Counted from the stretch's first letter, positions 26,389 to 36,098 are shown. The stretch: DNA of 64,000 nt from Paraburkholderia sp. (GCF_024281035.1 NZ_JAMXLH010000078.1:124001-188000), one strand, 5' to 3'. The notes: generated from the sequence alone by a model not told the origin. Numbers and translations are program-made.

Positions 26389-26407
26389 CGCTTCATCCTC
26401 GCTACGC

Positions 26408-27142
26408 TCAACGCCGGTTTTTTTGCCACTCGGCGAAGGCCGCGAGCGTTGCCTCGTTCGGCGGATAGGTGCCCGGCAGCGGCGCGCCCGCCTCGATACG
26501 CGACGTAATGAAGCGTTCGAGTTCTTCCTGCTCCCACGCCGCCTGCGCGACTTCCTCGGCCAGATGACGCGGCACGACGACCACGCCGTCCGCATCGCCA
26601 ACCATGATGTCGCCCGGATACACGGCGACGCCGCCACATCCGATCGGCACGTTCAGATCGACGGTGTGATGCTTCGACAGGTTGAGCGGCGCCGATGCGC
26701 CCGCGCAAAAGATCGGCAGTCCGAGCGCGGCGATGGCCGCGCTGTCGCGCACCGGGCCGTCCGAAACCATGCCCGCGACACCGCGCACCTTCAGGCGCGT
26801 GGCGAGGATCGAACCGACCGACGCCGCCGCATGCTCGCCGTGGCAATCCTGCACGAGCACCGCACCGGCCGGTACGGTTTCGACGCCCTTACGCTGCGGG
26901 TGCTCGGGATTCTGGAACGCGCCTAGCTGATCGAGGTCTTCACGCGCCGGGATGTTGCGCATCGTGAAGGCCGGGCCGACCAGGTTCGGCGTACCCAGTG
27001 CGGGCGCAACCAACGGTTTCACACCCTGGAGAAATACGTTGCGCAGACCGCGCTTGAAAAGCTGCGTGGTGAGTGTCGCATTGGAAACATGCCGCAATTG
27101 TTCGAGCGCGGCGTCGCTGACGGGGATAGCGGGTGAATTCAT
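26408..27142 (-). CDS. RraA-like fold protein, atypical active site
   Basis: This 244-residue protein belongs to the RraA / HMG-aldolase superfamily (GVAGMVSDGPVRDSAAI; GDADGVVVVPRHLAEEV). Active aldolases carry G-D-X20-R-D-X2-E/D. Here the corresponding positions read G-S-X20-R-D-X2-A, so the first Asp and last acid are missing. It probably acts on a sugar-acid intermediate rather than on RNase E, but the reaction is unknown. It is the first gene of its operon, with an operator-like palindrome 79 bases upstream. Confidence 0.8.
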   Translation of the reverse strand: MNSPAIPVSDAALEQLRHVSNATLTTQLFKRGLRNVFLQGVKPLVAPALGTPNLVGPAFTMRNIPAREDLDQLGAFQNPEHPQRKGVETVPAGAVLVQDCHGEHAAASVGSILATRLKVRGVAGMVSDGPVRDSAAIAALGLPIFCAGASAPLNLSKHHTVDLNVPIGCGGVAVYPGDIMVGDADGVVVVPRHLAEEVAQAAWEQEELERFITSRIEAGAPLPGTYPPNEATLAAFAEWQKNRR

Positions 27143-27220
27143 CGTGTCTCGTCCAGTGTCGTGAAGTGCGAATCGAGCGGACCACGGTGCCCGACGGCTG
27201 CAAGATGGAATGCCAGCATT

Positions 27221-27233
27221 GTTGTAATACAAC
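27221..27233 (-). promoter_or_regulatory. Operator-like palindrome GTTGT-AAT-ACAAC
   Basis: The palindrome is perfect and lies 79 bases upstream of the rraA-like start. It is one of four matching sites in the sugar-acid locus and agrees with the FadR-subfamily signature T-N-GT-N3-AC-N-A. Confidence 0.7.
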
Positions 27234-27581
27234 ATAAGAATTGTCAACCGGCTAACGATCGGTCGAGCGCGGGCTAGCCCCTGCTTCCGCCCACTCTCCG
27301 GCACCCTTGAAGCGCCCTGTCCTTCTCTGTATTACGGGCCTGTTGCTGCTCCCACTGCCTCGAAACGTTCCTGACGCAGCGCAACACCAGGGGAAATCCC
27401 AACCCGATTCAGATTTGCTTTACAACTTTTCCACCCATAGAATGTTGCCTGACATAGCGACCCCTCAAGGTCAGCCAGGGCCATCAAGGATACGCAGTTG
27501 CACCGCGCGCGATCCATCGAGGGACCGCACCAAGCCACGGCAAACCGACCGCGCGCGACCGCCAAAAGCAGGAGACACGCA

Positions 27582-28880
27582 GTGCAACGCAAGACAGTCA
27601 AGGGGCTTCGGTGGTGGATCATCGGCCTCATCATGATCGGCACCATCTTCAACTATCTCGCGCGCAGTTCGCTCTCGGTCGCGGCTCCCACACTCACTCA
27701 AACGCTCCATATGAGCACGCAGCAGTACGCCTATGTCGTCATGGCGTTCCAGGCTTGCTACGCGCTTGCGCAACCGGTCGCCGGATTCGTGCTCGACACC
27801 GTTGGCGTCAAGTTCGGCTTTGCGATCTTCGCATTCGGCTGGGCTGCCGCCAACATGCTGCACGGCCTTGCGACCAGCTGGCCATTGCTCGCTTTTTTCC
27901 GCGGCATGCTGGGCGCAAGCGAAGCCGCGATCTTCCCCGCCGGAATGAAGGCGATCAGCCAGTGGTTCCCGGCGAAGGAGCGCTCGGTCGCGACCGGCTG
28001 GCTCAACACGGGCACATCGGTGGGCGCGATGATCGCGCCGCCACTCGTCGTCTGGTGCATCCTCCGGTACAACTGGCAGCTCGCGTTCGTGCTGACCGGC
28101 GGCATCGCGTCGATCTGGGTCGCGCTGTGGCTCGTGTTTTTCCGCACGCCCGAAGAGCACCCGATGCTTTCGTGCGAAGAAGCCCGGTACATCCGCGCGG
28201 GTCAGGAGCGGGGCCGGCAGGCGACGGCTGGCAAGCGTACGTCATGGAAAGCGGTGCTCAAGCAGCGCCGTTTCTGGGGCATCGGCATTCCCCGCATGCT
28301 CGCTGAACCGGCCTGGCAAACCTTCGGCGCGTGGATTCCGCTCTACATGGTCACCGTGCGCCACATGGACCTGAAGGAAATCGCACTCTTCGCGTGGATG
28401 CCGTTCCTCGCCGCCGACCTCGGTTGCCTGACCGGCGGCTATCTGGCGCCGCTCTTCATGCGCTGGTTCGACTGCTCGCTCATCACGTCGCGCAAGCTCG
28501 TCATCACGACCGGCGCGCTGTTGATGATCGGGCCAGCCTGCGTCGGCCTCGTGGCCAGCCCGTATGCGGCAATCGCGCTCTTCTGCGTCGGCACGTTCGC
28601 GCACCAGACCATTTCGGGCGCCCTGTTCACGTTGGCCGCCGACGTCTTCGGACAACACGAGGTAGGCACCGCAACCGGTCTCTCGGGCATGTTCGGCTAC
28701 CTCGGCGCAACCGTGTTCTCGCTGATCGTCGGAGCGCTCGCCGGCACCATCGGCTACAGCCCGCTGTTCGTCTGCCTGATGCTGTTCGATGTGATTGGCG
28801 CAATCGTCGCCTGGCGCCTGATCTGCGCCCCGCAAAAGATCGACGCTGCCATCCCGGGCGTAGAGCAAGCGACGGCCTGA
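27582..28880 (+). CDS. MFS sugar-acid transporter (ExuT/GudP type)
   Basis: This 432-residue, 12-helix permease of the anion:cation symporter group has the N-terminus VQRKTVKGLRWWIIGLIMIG, then FNYLARSSLSVAAPTL. Relatives carry hexuronates, glucarate or galactarate with protons. The GTG at 27582 is chosen because GCAGGAGACACGCA lies upstream. It is divergent from the rraA-like operon and forms an operon with the uronate dehydrogenase gene. Confidence 0.87.
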   Translation: MQRKTVKGLRWWIIGLIMIGTIFNYLARSSLSVAAPTLTQTLHMSTQQYAYVVMAFQACYALAQPVAGFVLDTVGVKFGFAIFAFGWAAANMLHGLATSWPLLAFFRGMLGASEAAIFPAGMKAISQWFPAKERSVATGWLNTGTSVGAMIAPPLVVWCILRYNWQLAFVLTGGIASIWVALWLVFFRTPEEHPMLSCEEARYIRAGQERGRQATAGKRTSWKAVLKQRRFWGIGIPRMLAEPAWQTFGAWIPLYMVTVRHMDLKEIALFAWMPFLAADLGCLTGGYLAPLFMRWFDCSLITSRKLVITTGALLMIGPACVGLVASPYAAIALFCVGTFAHQTISGALFTLAADVFGQHEVGTATGLSGMFGYLGATVFSLIVGALAGTIGYSPLFVCLMLFDVIGAIVAWRLICAPQKIDAAIPGVEQATA

Positions 28881-28942
28881 ATTTTCGGCCAGGGCCCTTC
28901 GGCGCACCGGTTTTCCGCGTTTTTATGTGAGGTAACTCCACT

Positions 28943-29770
28943 GTGAAGAAAGTTGCATTGACCGGCGCGGCTGGCCAGCTCGGCACCGTGCTGCGCCGGG
29001 CGCTCCTCGCCCGCGGCGTGAACCTGCGCTCCGCAGCCGGTTCGAAGCCGCTCACACCGATCGTGGACGGCGAGGACGTCATGCACGGCGACCTGCGTGA
29101 GCGCGCGGTGGTCGATCGCCTGCTCGAAGGCGTCGATGTGCTGATCCACATGGCCGGCACGAGCGTCGAGCGCCCGCTTCCCGAGATCATCGAAAACAAC
29201 CTGCGCGGCCTCGTCGAGGTCTACGAAGGCGCACGCCGCCACGGCGTGAAGCGCATCCTGTTCGCCAGCTCGAATCACGCGATCGGCATGTATCCGGTGG
29301 AAGAGAAACTGACGCTCGACTGCGCGTTTCGCCCGGACGGCTTCTACGGTCTCAGCAAGGCGTGGGGCGAATCGCTCGCGCGGCTCTACTGGGACAAACA
29401 CGGCATCGAGACCGTGTGCGTGCGCATCGGCAGCTGCGTTCCCGAGCCAACCGAGTTCCGCCATCTGAGCACGTGGCTCGGCCACGACGATCTGATGCAA
29501 CTCGTGGACCGCGTTATCAACGTGCCGGAAATCGGTTTCGCTATCGTGTGGGGCGTTTCGAACAATACGCGCAGCTACTGGGTGCAAGAAGGCGCGAACA
29601 ACGACGCCGAACGGCTCGGCTATCTCCCGCAGCAAAACGCCGAGGACTACGCGGGAGAAATTCTCAAGAAGGAAAATCCGCTCGATACCGTGGCGCAGCG
29701 CTACCAGGGCGGCGGATTCGCAAGCATCGATTTCACGCCGCCAGAAGCGCGCGGCAAGCACGGAGAGTGA
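28943..29770 (+). CDS. udh: Uronate dehydrogenase-like NAD-dependent SDR
   Basis: This 275-residue extended short-chain dehydrogenase has TGAAGQLG (NAD binding), SSNHAIGMYP and the catalytic YGLSKAWGE (Tyr-X3-Lys). It resembles Udh, which oxidises D-galacturonate or D-glucuronate to the aldaro-1,5-lactone. The lactonase 2.5 kb away would open that product, and the MFS gene upstream would supply the substrate. GTG start at 28943 follows GAGGTAACTCCACT. A terminator follows. Confidence 0.85.
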   Translation: MKKVALTGAAGQLGTVLRRALLARGVNLRSAAGSKPLTPIVDGEDVMHGDLRERAVVDRLLEGVDVLIHMAGTSVERPLPEIIENNLRGLVEVYEGARRHGVKRILFASSNHAIGMYPVEEKLTLDCAFRPDGFYGLSKAWGESLARLYWDKHGIETVCVRIGSCVPEPTEFRHLSTWLGHDDLMQLVDRVINVPEIGFAIVWGVSNNTRSYWVQEGANNDAERLGYLPQQNAEDYAGEILKKENPLDTVAQRYQGGGFASIDFTPPEARGKHGE

Positions 29771-29823
29771 TCGCGCGCGAACCATCTGCGCCACGCCACG
29801 AAGCCGATTTCCCCGGCACAGGT

Positions 29824-29853
29824 AAAAAGCGCCCATACTCGCGCGCTTTTTTT
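29824..29853 (+). terminator. Terminator after uronate dehydrogenase gene
   Basis: The stem AAAAAGCGC / GCGCTTTTT with a 10-base loop is followed by a continuing T run. It ends the MFS-dehydrogenase operon 53 bases after the stop. Confidence 0.75.
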
Positions 29854-30046
29854 GCCTTCAGTTTCCGTTGCACAATTTTCGCGCGTGGCGTTGCCTATCG
29901 GAATCCGGCGTCGTATCCCATTTTTTCCGCACTGGCGCAATGACGCGCAGCCTGCTCGCTTGTGCAGTGCAACGTCTCGAAGCCAACAGCAGATCGCCTA
30001 AACTACAGAACCATCGGACCCGGCTACGCCCGTGCGGCGACCCGCC

Positions 30047-30316
30047 ATGGCGCACATCTTCTTCGCGGCATCGATTCAGCGGCATATCGCGACACCCGAG
30101 CGTGAGATCGACGCACGCACGCTTCACGATGCGTTCGAAGCCGTGTTTGCCGAGCAGCCCAGGCTGCGCGGCTACATCCTTGACGATCAGGGCTTACTGC
30201 GGCGGCATCTGGCCGTGTTTATCGACGGACATCCGGTGCGCGACCGGCAACGTCTGTCCGATGCACTGGGCGAGGAAAGCAGGATTTACGTCGTGCAGGC
30301 GCTATCGGGCGGATAA
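30047..30316 (+). CDS. MoaD/ThiS-like ubiquitin-fold protein ending in Gly-Gly
   Basis: This 89-residue protein has ubiquitin-like size and pattern (IFFAASIQRHI; LAVFIDGHPVRD) and ends ALSGG, the C-terminal diglycine that is adenylated in MoaD, ThiS and related sulfur carriers. No E1-like or molybdopterin gene is near. It lies 33 bases before a BNR-propeller gene, and the two look like an operon. Start is uncertain; GTG 30032 would add five residues. Confidence 0.72.
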   Translation: MAHIFFAASIQRHIATPEREIDARTLHDAFEAVFAEQPRLRGYILDDQGLLRRHLAVFIDGHPVRDRQRLSDALGEESRIYVVQALSGG

Positions 30317-30349
30317 GGGATTCCATCCGGAATCGAGGAGAGACTCGAC

Positions 30350-31510
30350 ATGAGCGATCGATTGCTTGTCGCTACCCGCAAGGGACTGTTCATTCTGGAA
30401 GCCGATGGCGCGAACGGCTGGAAGCTCGGTGAGCCGCATTTCATCGGCGAACCGGTGAGCATGGTGTTGCCCGATCCGCGCGACGGCTCGCTGTATGCCG
30501 CACTCAATCTCGGCCATTTTGGCGTGAAGCTGCATCGCCGTCGCGCGGGCGTGGCGCAATGGGAGGAATGCGCGGTCCCCGTCTACCCGCCTCAGCCTGC
30601 AGAGGCGACGAATGACGCTAACGGCTCGAACCCAGGCAATCAAGGAAGCACGGACAATACGAGCGCGACCGCGCCGACTCCACCCTCACCCGCGTGGACG
30701 CTTCAGCAGATCTGGTCGCTCGAGCCTGGCGGCCCGGACAAGCCCGGTGTTTTGTGGGCTGGCACGATTCCGGGCGGGCTCTTCCGTTCCGCCGATCGAG
30801 GCGATACATGGGAGCTGAACCGCGCACTGTGGGACCGTCCCGAGCGTCGCGAATGGTTCGGAGGCGGCTATGACGCACCCGGCATCCATTCCGTGATGAT
30901 CGATCCGCGCGACAGCGATCACGTGACGATTGGCGTGTCGTGCGGCGGCGTCTGGCAAAGCACGGACGGCGGCGCGACCTGGCGCGTGAGTGCTGAGGGA
31001 ATGGAGGCCGACTATATGCCGCCCGAGCGGCGCGGCGATGCCAACGTGCAAGACCCGCACCGTGTCGTGCAGTGCGCGGCCAACCCGGATGTGCTGTGGA
31101 CGCAGCATCACTGCGCGATCTTCCGCTCGATCGATGGCGCAGCGCACTGGCAACGTATCGAAGCACAGCCATCGAGCTTCGGCTTCGCGGTTGCAGTGCA
31201 TCCGCACGAACCGGACACGGCCTGGTTTGTGCCGGCCGTGAAAGATCAGTATCGGATTCCGGTGGACGCACGCTTCGTTGTTACGCGCACGCGCGACGGC
31301 GGCCGCACATTCGAGCAATTCTCGAAAGGATTGCCGGATGCACCGGCCTACGACCTCGTGTACCGGCACGGACTCGCTGTCGACGAGTCCGGCCAGCGCC
31401 TCGCGATGGGATCGACCACGGGCGGGCTATGGACGTCCAACGACAGCGGCGAAAGCTGGCAACTGATTTCAGCGCATCTGCCACCGGTTTATTGCGTGCG
31501 CTTTGGATGA
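30350..31510 (+). CDS. BNR/Asp-box beta-propeller protein (sialidase-like fold)
   Basis: This 386-residue protein has at least five Asp-box repeats (RGDTWELN, GGATWRVS, GAAHWQRI, GGRTFEQF, SGESWQLI) like sialidase and YCF48-type propellers. No signal peptide is seen, so it is probably cytoplasmic, and no sialidase catalytic set can be named. A low-complexity Asn/Thr/Ser/Pro insert (about residues 85-115) splits blade one. GAGGAGAG precedes the ATG. Function is unknown; it is coupled to the MoaD-like gene. Confidence 0.8.
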   Translation: MSDRLLVATRKGLFILEADGANGWKLGEPHFIGEPVSMVLPDPRDGSLYAALNLGHFGVKLHRRRAGVAQWEECAVPVYPPQPAEATNDANGSNPGNQGSTDNTSATAPTPPSPAWTLQQIWSLEPGGPDKPGVLWAGTIPGGLFRSADRGDTWELNRALWDRPERREWFGGGYDAPGIHSVMIDPRDSDHVTIGVSCGGVWQSTDGGATWRVSAEGMEADYMPPERRGDANVQDPHRVVQCAANPDVLWTQHHCAIFRSIDGAAHWQRIEAQPSSFGFAVAVHPHEPDTAWFVPAVKDQYRIPVDARFVVTRTRDGGRTFEQFSKGLPDAPAYDLVYRHGLAVDESGQRLAMGSTTGGLWTSNDSGESWQLISAHLPPVYCVRFG

Positions 31511-31555
31511 GCGCGCGGCGCCACCGTGGCGCCGCACACTCACGTCTGGTTGCGG

Positions 31556-32908
31556 CTAGAACACCGGATGTCCGCTGATCAGACTCGGCAGCCAGGTTGA
31601 AAACGCCGGGAAATACGTGACGATATTGATCGCGCTGAAGATCGCGAGATAGTAAGGCCAGGCGATCCTGGTGGTCTCCCCGATCGATACGTCGCCGATG
31701 GCGCAGCCGATAAACTGCACCGAGCCGATCGGCGGATGCACGAGACCGAGCGAGCAGTTCAGCAGAATCATGATGCCGAACTGCACGGGGCCGACGTTGT
31801 AGTGCATCGCGAGCGGCAGAAACAGCGGCGTCGTGATCAGGATGTGCGCGGCCATATCGACGAACGTGCCGAGAAAGACCTGGATGATATTGATGTACAG
31901 CAGCATGAGCCAGGGCACCGTGGTCGCGTGTTCGAGCAGGCTCTGGATGGCTTCCGGAATCTGGAGGTACGCCATCTGGAAACGCAGCATGTTGGACACG
32001 CCGATCAGGAGCAGCACCACGCCCGTCGTCCGGCCTGCGCGCGAGAGCGACTTGAAGAATTTCTCGCCCGACATGCTCTTGTAGAAAACGATCGTCAGCA
32101 CGAGCGAATACGCCACGGCAATTGCGGCCGCCTCGGTCGCCGTTGCGATACCTTTCGCCACGCAACCGAGAATAATCAGAATGACGAACAGGCCCGGCAG
32201 CGCGCCGATAAACGTGCGGCCAACTTCGGTCCAGCCCGGGAATATCGTGATTCTGGTCGTACCGTCGGGGTGGCGCGGGAACCCGAAGCGCACGGCTTGC
32301 CAGTACGCGGTCAGCAACACGAAGCCCATCACCCACAGCACCGGTACGAGGCCCGAGAACATCAGGTCGCCGATCGACACGCCGCTCACCATGTTGCCGG
32401 CCACCATGCCGGTAATCCCCTGGGCGGCCAGCGCGTAGATGATCATGTTGGTCGAGGTCGGCATCAGCGCGCCGGCCAGCGACGAGTGCGTGGTCACGTT
32501 GACCGCGTACGCGGCGCTGTAGCCCTCGCGCTTCATGAGCGGAATCACGACGCCGCCCATCGCCGAAGTATCGGCCGTGGGCGAGCCGGACACGCCGCCG
32601 AACATCGTGCAGGCCACCACGTTGGCCATGCCCAGACCGCCGCGAAAATGGCCGACGCTGGCCTGCGCGAAGCGCAGGATCCGGTCGGCGATGCCGCCGT
32701 GCAGCATCAACTCGCCCGAAAAGATAAAGAACGGGACGGCAAGAAACGAGAATGCATTGATGCCCGAGACCATCGATTGCATCGCGGTCGCGAGCGGCAG
32801 GCCTTCGTGGAGATACGTGAGCATGCATGCGAGGCCGAGCGAGAACGACACCGGCACCCCGAGCATGAGGAGAACGAGAAAACTAACGGAAAGGATGGCA
32901 AGTTCCAT
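31556..32908 (-). CDS. TRAP transporter large membrane subunit (DctM type)
   Basis: This 450-residue, about 12-helix subunit is the ion-coupled channel of a tripartite ATP-independent transporter (ELAILSVSFLVLLMLGVPVS; GVVIPLMKREGYSAAYA). With the DctQ and DctP genes it imports an organic acid, here most likely a uronate or other sugar acid. ATG 32908 is chosen; a TTG two codons earlier is also possible. It follows DctQ by 6 bases. Confidence 0.92.
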   Translation of the reverse strand: MELAILSVSFLVLLMLGVPVSFSLGLACMLTYLHEGLPLATAMQSMVSGINAFSFLAVPFFIFSGELMLHGGIADRILRFAQASVGHFRGGLGMANVVACTMFGGVSGSPTADTSAMGGVVIPLMKREGYSAAYAVNVTTHSSLAGALMPTSTNMIIYALAAQGITGMVAGNMVSGVSIGDLMFSGLVPVLWVMGFVLLTAYWQAVRFGFPRHPDGTTRITIFPGWTEVGRTFIGALPGLFVILIILGCVAKGIATATEAAAIAVAYSLVLTIVFYKSMSGEKFFKSLSRAGRTTGVVLLLIGVSNMLRFQMAYLQIPEAIQSLLEHATTVPWLMLLYINIIQVFLGTFVDMAAHILITTPLFLPLAMHYNVGPVQFGIMILLNCSLGLVHPPIGSVQFIGCAIGDVSIGETTRIAWPYYLAIFSAINIVTYFPAFSTWLPSLISGHPVF

Positions 32909-32914
32909 GGTCAA

Positions 32915-33394
32915 TCAGGTCCGCTTGCGTGCGAACAGCTTCAGCAGATGTTCGAGGGAAAAGAGCACGATGGACACGCCGGCAATCATCGGGAGGTAAT
33001 AACGCGTCGCTTCCGGTACGCCGATGATCGGAATCGGGTCGTCGCTGGTGGTGAAGGCCATTTCGTGGCAGCCCGCAACGATCGCGATCGAAAACGCGAT
33101 CATGCACAGGTACTGGAACACGACGGCCGCCTTGCGGCCGCTGGGCGGAAATTTGTTGATCAGGGAATCGAGCCCGATATGACCGCCGTCGCGCACCTTG
33201 AGCGCAGCGCCGAAAAACGCGATTGCGATCACGAGCAGAAGCGCAATCGGTTCGACGTAGTCGGGCGCGTCATCGAACACGTAACGCATCACGACGCTGT
33301 AGAGCACCAGAGCGCAAAGCACGACCAGACAGCCCGAGGACAAAAACGTCAACCCGCGGGCAACCCAGTCGTTCAGCCGTTTCATGAAACTCAT
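32915..33394 (-). CDS. TRAP transporter small membrane subunit (DctQ type)
   Basis: This 159-residue, four-helix protein contains the DctQ block VVMRYVFDDAPDYVEPIALLL. It pairs with DctM in the inner membrane. It lies 178 bases after the binding-protein gene and 6 bases before dctM. Confidence 0.92.
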   Translation of the reverse strand: MSFMKRLNDWVARGLTFLSSGCLVVLCALVLYSVVMRYVFDDAPDYVEPIALLLVIAIAFFGAALKVRDGGHIGLDSLINKFPPSGRKAAVVFQYLCMIAFSIAIVAGCHEMAFTTSDDPIPIIGVPEATRYYLPMIAGVSIVLFSLEHLLKLFARKRT

Positions 33395-33572
33395 CTGACT
33401 TCCTCATCCATCGCACGCCGGAACGTCCCGCCCGCAACGGGCCGCAGACGCTTCCCCGCTCGCAGTGCAACAAGCCGGAACATCGCCCGGCATGGTTGCT
33501 GGAGCAACGTTCCGGCAGAGCACACTCAATGCATTCGAGACGCTCGATACACTCGACGCACTCACTTCGAAA

Positions 33573-34562
33573 CTACTTGACTGCCTCGATCTCGTCGACG
33601 AGCTGCTTCATCTGCGGCGTCGATGCGTACTTCGCCCAGACCGGCTGCATGGCCTTCACGAAGGCCGGACGGTCGATCTGCGCGGCCGGGACGATCGTCG
33701 AGCCGCCCTTGGTGACGGCCTGGCGCGCTTCGGTCTCATGCGCGGTCCACAGCTTCACGTACCCCGGCACCGAGTCCGCAGCGGCCTTCCTGATCTGGGC
33801 CTGCTCCTGCGGGGTCAGCGTGTCCCAGATCTTCTTCGAGAACACCAGCACTTCCGGTGTCATCGCATGCCCGGTTTCCGAGTAGATCGGCGCGACTTCG
33901 TAATGCTTGGTTTCGGCGTACGACGAGATGTTGTTCTCGGCCGCGTCGACGAGGCCCGTCTTCAAGCCCGTGTAAACCTCGGCGTACGGCATCGGAGTCG
34001 GCGTGCCGCCCATGGCCTTGATCTGGTCGACCATCAGGTCGGACGGTTGCACGCGCACCTTGAGGCCCTTCATGTCGGCCGGCGAGTGGATCGCCCTCTT
34101 CGCGTACATCGAACGTGCACCGCTTTCGTAGAAGGCAAGCGCGACCATGCCCTTGGACGAGAACGCGTCGAGCAGCTTCTGGCCGACAGGGCCGTACATG
34201 ACTTTGCGGAAGTGGTCGATGTCACGGAACAGGAACGGGAGTTCCGGAATCAGGGATTCCGGCACGATCGCGTTGAATGCCGAACCGTTCGCCCAAACCA
34301 TATCGATCGCACCCACGCGCACCTGGCTGATCGTGTCGTCTTCCGAACCCAGCGCGCTATTGCCGAACACCATCATGGTGTCCTTGCCGCCGGTCTCCTG
34401 GCTGAGTTCCTGACCCATTGCCTTGAGCGTCACGACTGTCGGGAACGTATCGGCATGAACATTCGCCGCGCGGAACATGCGCGCCTCAGCGCTCCCTGCG
34501 CCGAATGCCAGCACCATGGCGGCGACCATCACCGAAACGCGGGACAGCGGAATCTTTTTCAT
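33573..34562 (-). CDS. TRAP transporter solute-binding protein (DctP type)
   Basis: This 329-residue periplasmic protein has a 27-residue signal peptide ending AEA. The substrate-binding Arg lies in MKGLKVRVQPSDLMVDQIK, and PYAEVYTGLKTGLVDAAENN follows, as in the DctP family. Substrate is inferred from context to be a sugar acid. An operator-like palindrome lies 83 bases upstream. Start MKKIPLSR at 34562. Confidence 0.92.
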   Translation of the reverse strand: MKKIPLSRVSVMVAAMVLAFGAGSAEARMFRAANVHADTFPTVVTLKAMGQELSQETGGKDTMMVFGNSALGSEDDTISQVRVGAIDMVWANGSAFNAIVPESLIPELPFLFRDIDHFRKVMYGPVGQKLLDAFSSKGMVALAFYESGARSMYAKRAIHSPADMKGLKVRVQPSDLMVDQIKAMGGTPTPMPYAEVYTGLKTGLVDAAENNISSYAETKHYEVAPIYSETGHAMTPEVLVFSKKIWDTLTPQEQAQIRKAAADSVPGYVKLWTAHETEARQAVTKGGSTIVPAAQIDRPAFVKAMQPVWAKYASTPQMKQLVDEIEAVK

Positions 34563-34644
34563 CGTGCCTCTTCCTTGTAGTAGAACCATCGTCTGGCGAC
34601 CGGAGCCACCCGGATGCGCGGCCCGGCCCCGCCCGGCCGCTATT

Positions 34645-34657
34645 GTTGTTTGACAAC
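34645..34657 (-). promoter_or_regulatory. Operator-like palindrome GTTGT-TTG-ACAAC
   Basis: Perfect 5-3-5 palindrome upstream of the TRAP operon, the same motif as at 27221 and 41330. Half-sites GTTGTCA occur further up at about 34825-34850. Confidence 0.7.
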
Positions 34658-34928
34658 ACGGAATTGTATAGACCTCGATATCAGCCGGATTCTAGTGAAT
34701 ACCCGCATGCCGCAGCCAGCCGAACACGTTATTTGATCGAAAACACAGGCGTTTTGACGCGGCTTACTCGTCAGGGACGGCCTCGGGAAGCCGTGCGAAG
34801 CCGCCCTAATCAGCCGGACATTTGATTGACAACTTTCATCCCGGTTGTCACTGTGGCTTGCTGACGCGGGGGCGTTACCGGCCGGTGCGAGGAGCGGCAC
34901 AGCGCGTCACTCCTCGCTTCTCACGCCG

Positions 34929-36098
34929 TTAGAACGAGTGGTTGATGCCAAGCGTCACTGCAACCTGGTTGCGGTTGCCCGACTGGGTCGCCTCGGCGAT
35001 GTTGGCCACCGCCCGGATCACCTTGCCGTTGCTGTCCACCGTCTCGCCGTTGGCGCGCTGGAACGCTTCCAGCACGTAGATCCGCGTGCGCTTCGACAGG
35101 CTGTACAACTGGGTCAGGTTGAACTGGTTATAGCTCGCCGGAGACGTGATGCCGTTGGCTCGCGTACCGCGCGTATAGGCGTAGCCCGCCGCGAAATCCC
35201 ATGCGGTGGCGGGATGGTAGTGAAGCACCACGCCGCCCGTGTTGAAAATCGCCGTCGAGGCGAACAACGAGCCCGGACCCGCGACGTACTGCACATTCGA
35301 ATACGAAACCGACACGTCGAACTTCGCATTGAACTGATAGCCGCCCGTCACCGCGAGGCGGTTCTGTGCCGCCGCGGTCTGGTAGCCCGCCGTAATCCCG
35401 GTGTTGCCCTGCTCGCCGGTGCCCGACCAGGCGGTCGAGGCGGAATTCCACGCGCCGCCGCCCGGCGTCGCGTTCTCGAAGCGCTCGTAGCCGATGCCGA
35501 TACCGGCAGGACCCGCCCGATACTGCGCGGCGAGGCTCCAGGACTGGCCGCGCGTGAAGCTGCCTGCCTGGCCGCCGAGCGCATACAGCGCGCCGAACGT
35601 CAGTCCGGCGAAAGTCGGCGACTTGTACGAAACCGAGTTGCTGACGCGATAGTCGGTATCGAGGTTGTCGATATCGCCCGGGTGCGCGCCCAGTGCGCCG
35701 GTGAGCCAGTTGGTCGGGCTCCACGGAGCCAGCAACGTGTAGTACGGCGTGTACTGGCGTCCGGCCGTGAACGTGCCGTACGCGTCGTTGGTCAACCCGA
35801 CCCACGCGCCGCGGTTGAACATCACGCCGCTCTTTTGCATCGCACCGTTGTCGGCGTTGAAGCCGTTTTCCAACTGGAAAATCGCCGCGGTGCCGCCGCC
35901 GAGATCTTCGCGCCCCCGCACGCCGAAGCGCTCGCCACCCCAGATGCCTTCGTTCAGGCCGAGGAAGGAGCCCTGCCCCTTGACGTTACTCAGGTACTCG
36001 ACGCCCGTATCGATAATGCCGTACAGGGTCACGCTGCTCTGGGCCTGCGCGCCCATTGCAGCAAGACCCAACGCTGATGCGATGACTATCTTTTTCAT
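34929..36098 (-). CDS. Burkholderia-type general porin
   Basis: This 389-residue outer-membrane beta-barrel has a signal peptide ending AMGAQAQ. It has the family start SSVTLYGIIDTGVEYLSN, the block LGGGTAAIFQLENGF and the terminal Phe (LGINHSF) needed for barrel assembly. It probably admits the sugar acid taken up by the TRAP system next to it. ATAGGAGTACAG precedes the ATG. Confidence 0.94.
   Translation of the reverse strand: MKKIVIASALGLAAMGAQAQSSVTLYGIIDTGVEYLSNVKGQGSFLGLNEGIWGGERFGVRGREDLGGGTAAIFQLENGFNADNGAMQKSGVMFNRGAWVGLTNDAYGTFTAGRQYTPYYTLLAPWSPTNWLTGALGAHPGDIDNLDTDYRVSNSVSYKSPTFAGLTFGALYALGGQAGSFTRGQSWSLAAQYRAGPAGIGIGYERFENATPGGGAWNSASTAWSGTGEQGNTGITAGYQTAAAQNRLAVTGGYQFNAKFDVSVSYSNVQYVAGPGSLFASTAIFNTGGVVLHYHPATAWDFAAGYAYTRGTRANGITSPASYNQFNLTQLYSLSKRTRIYVLEAFQRANGETVDSNGKVIRAVANIAEATQSGNRNQVAVTLGINHSF

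Noticed and set aside
31736..33580. 614-codon + strand frame across the TRAP membrane genes
   Set aside because: Antisense shadow of DctM/DctQ in GC-rich DNA; no domain and no ribosome site.
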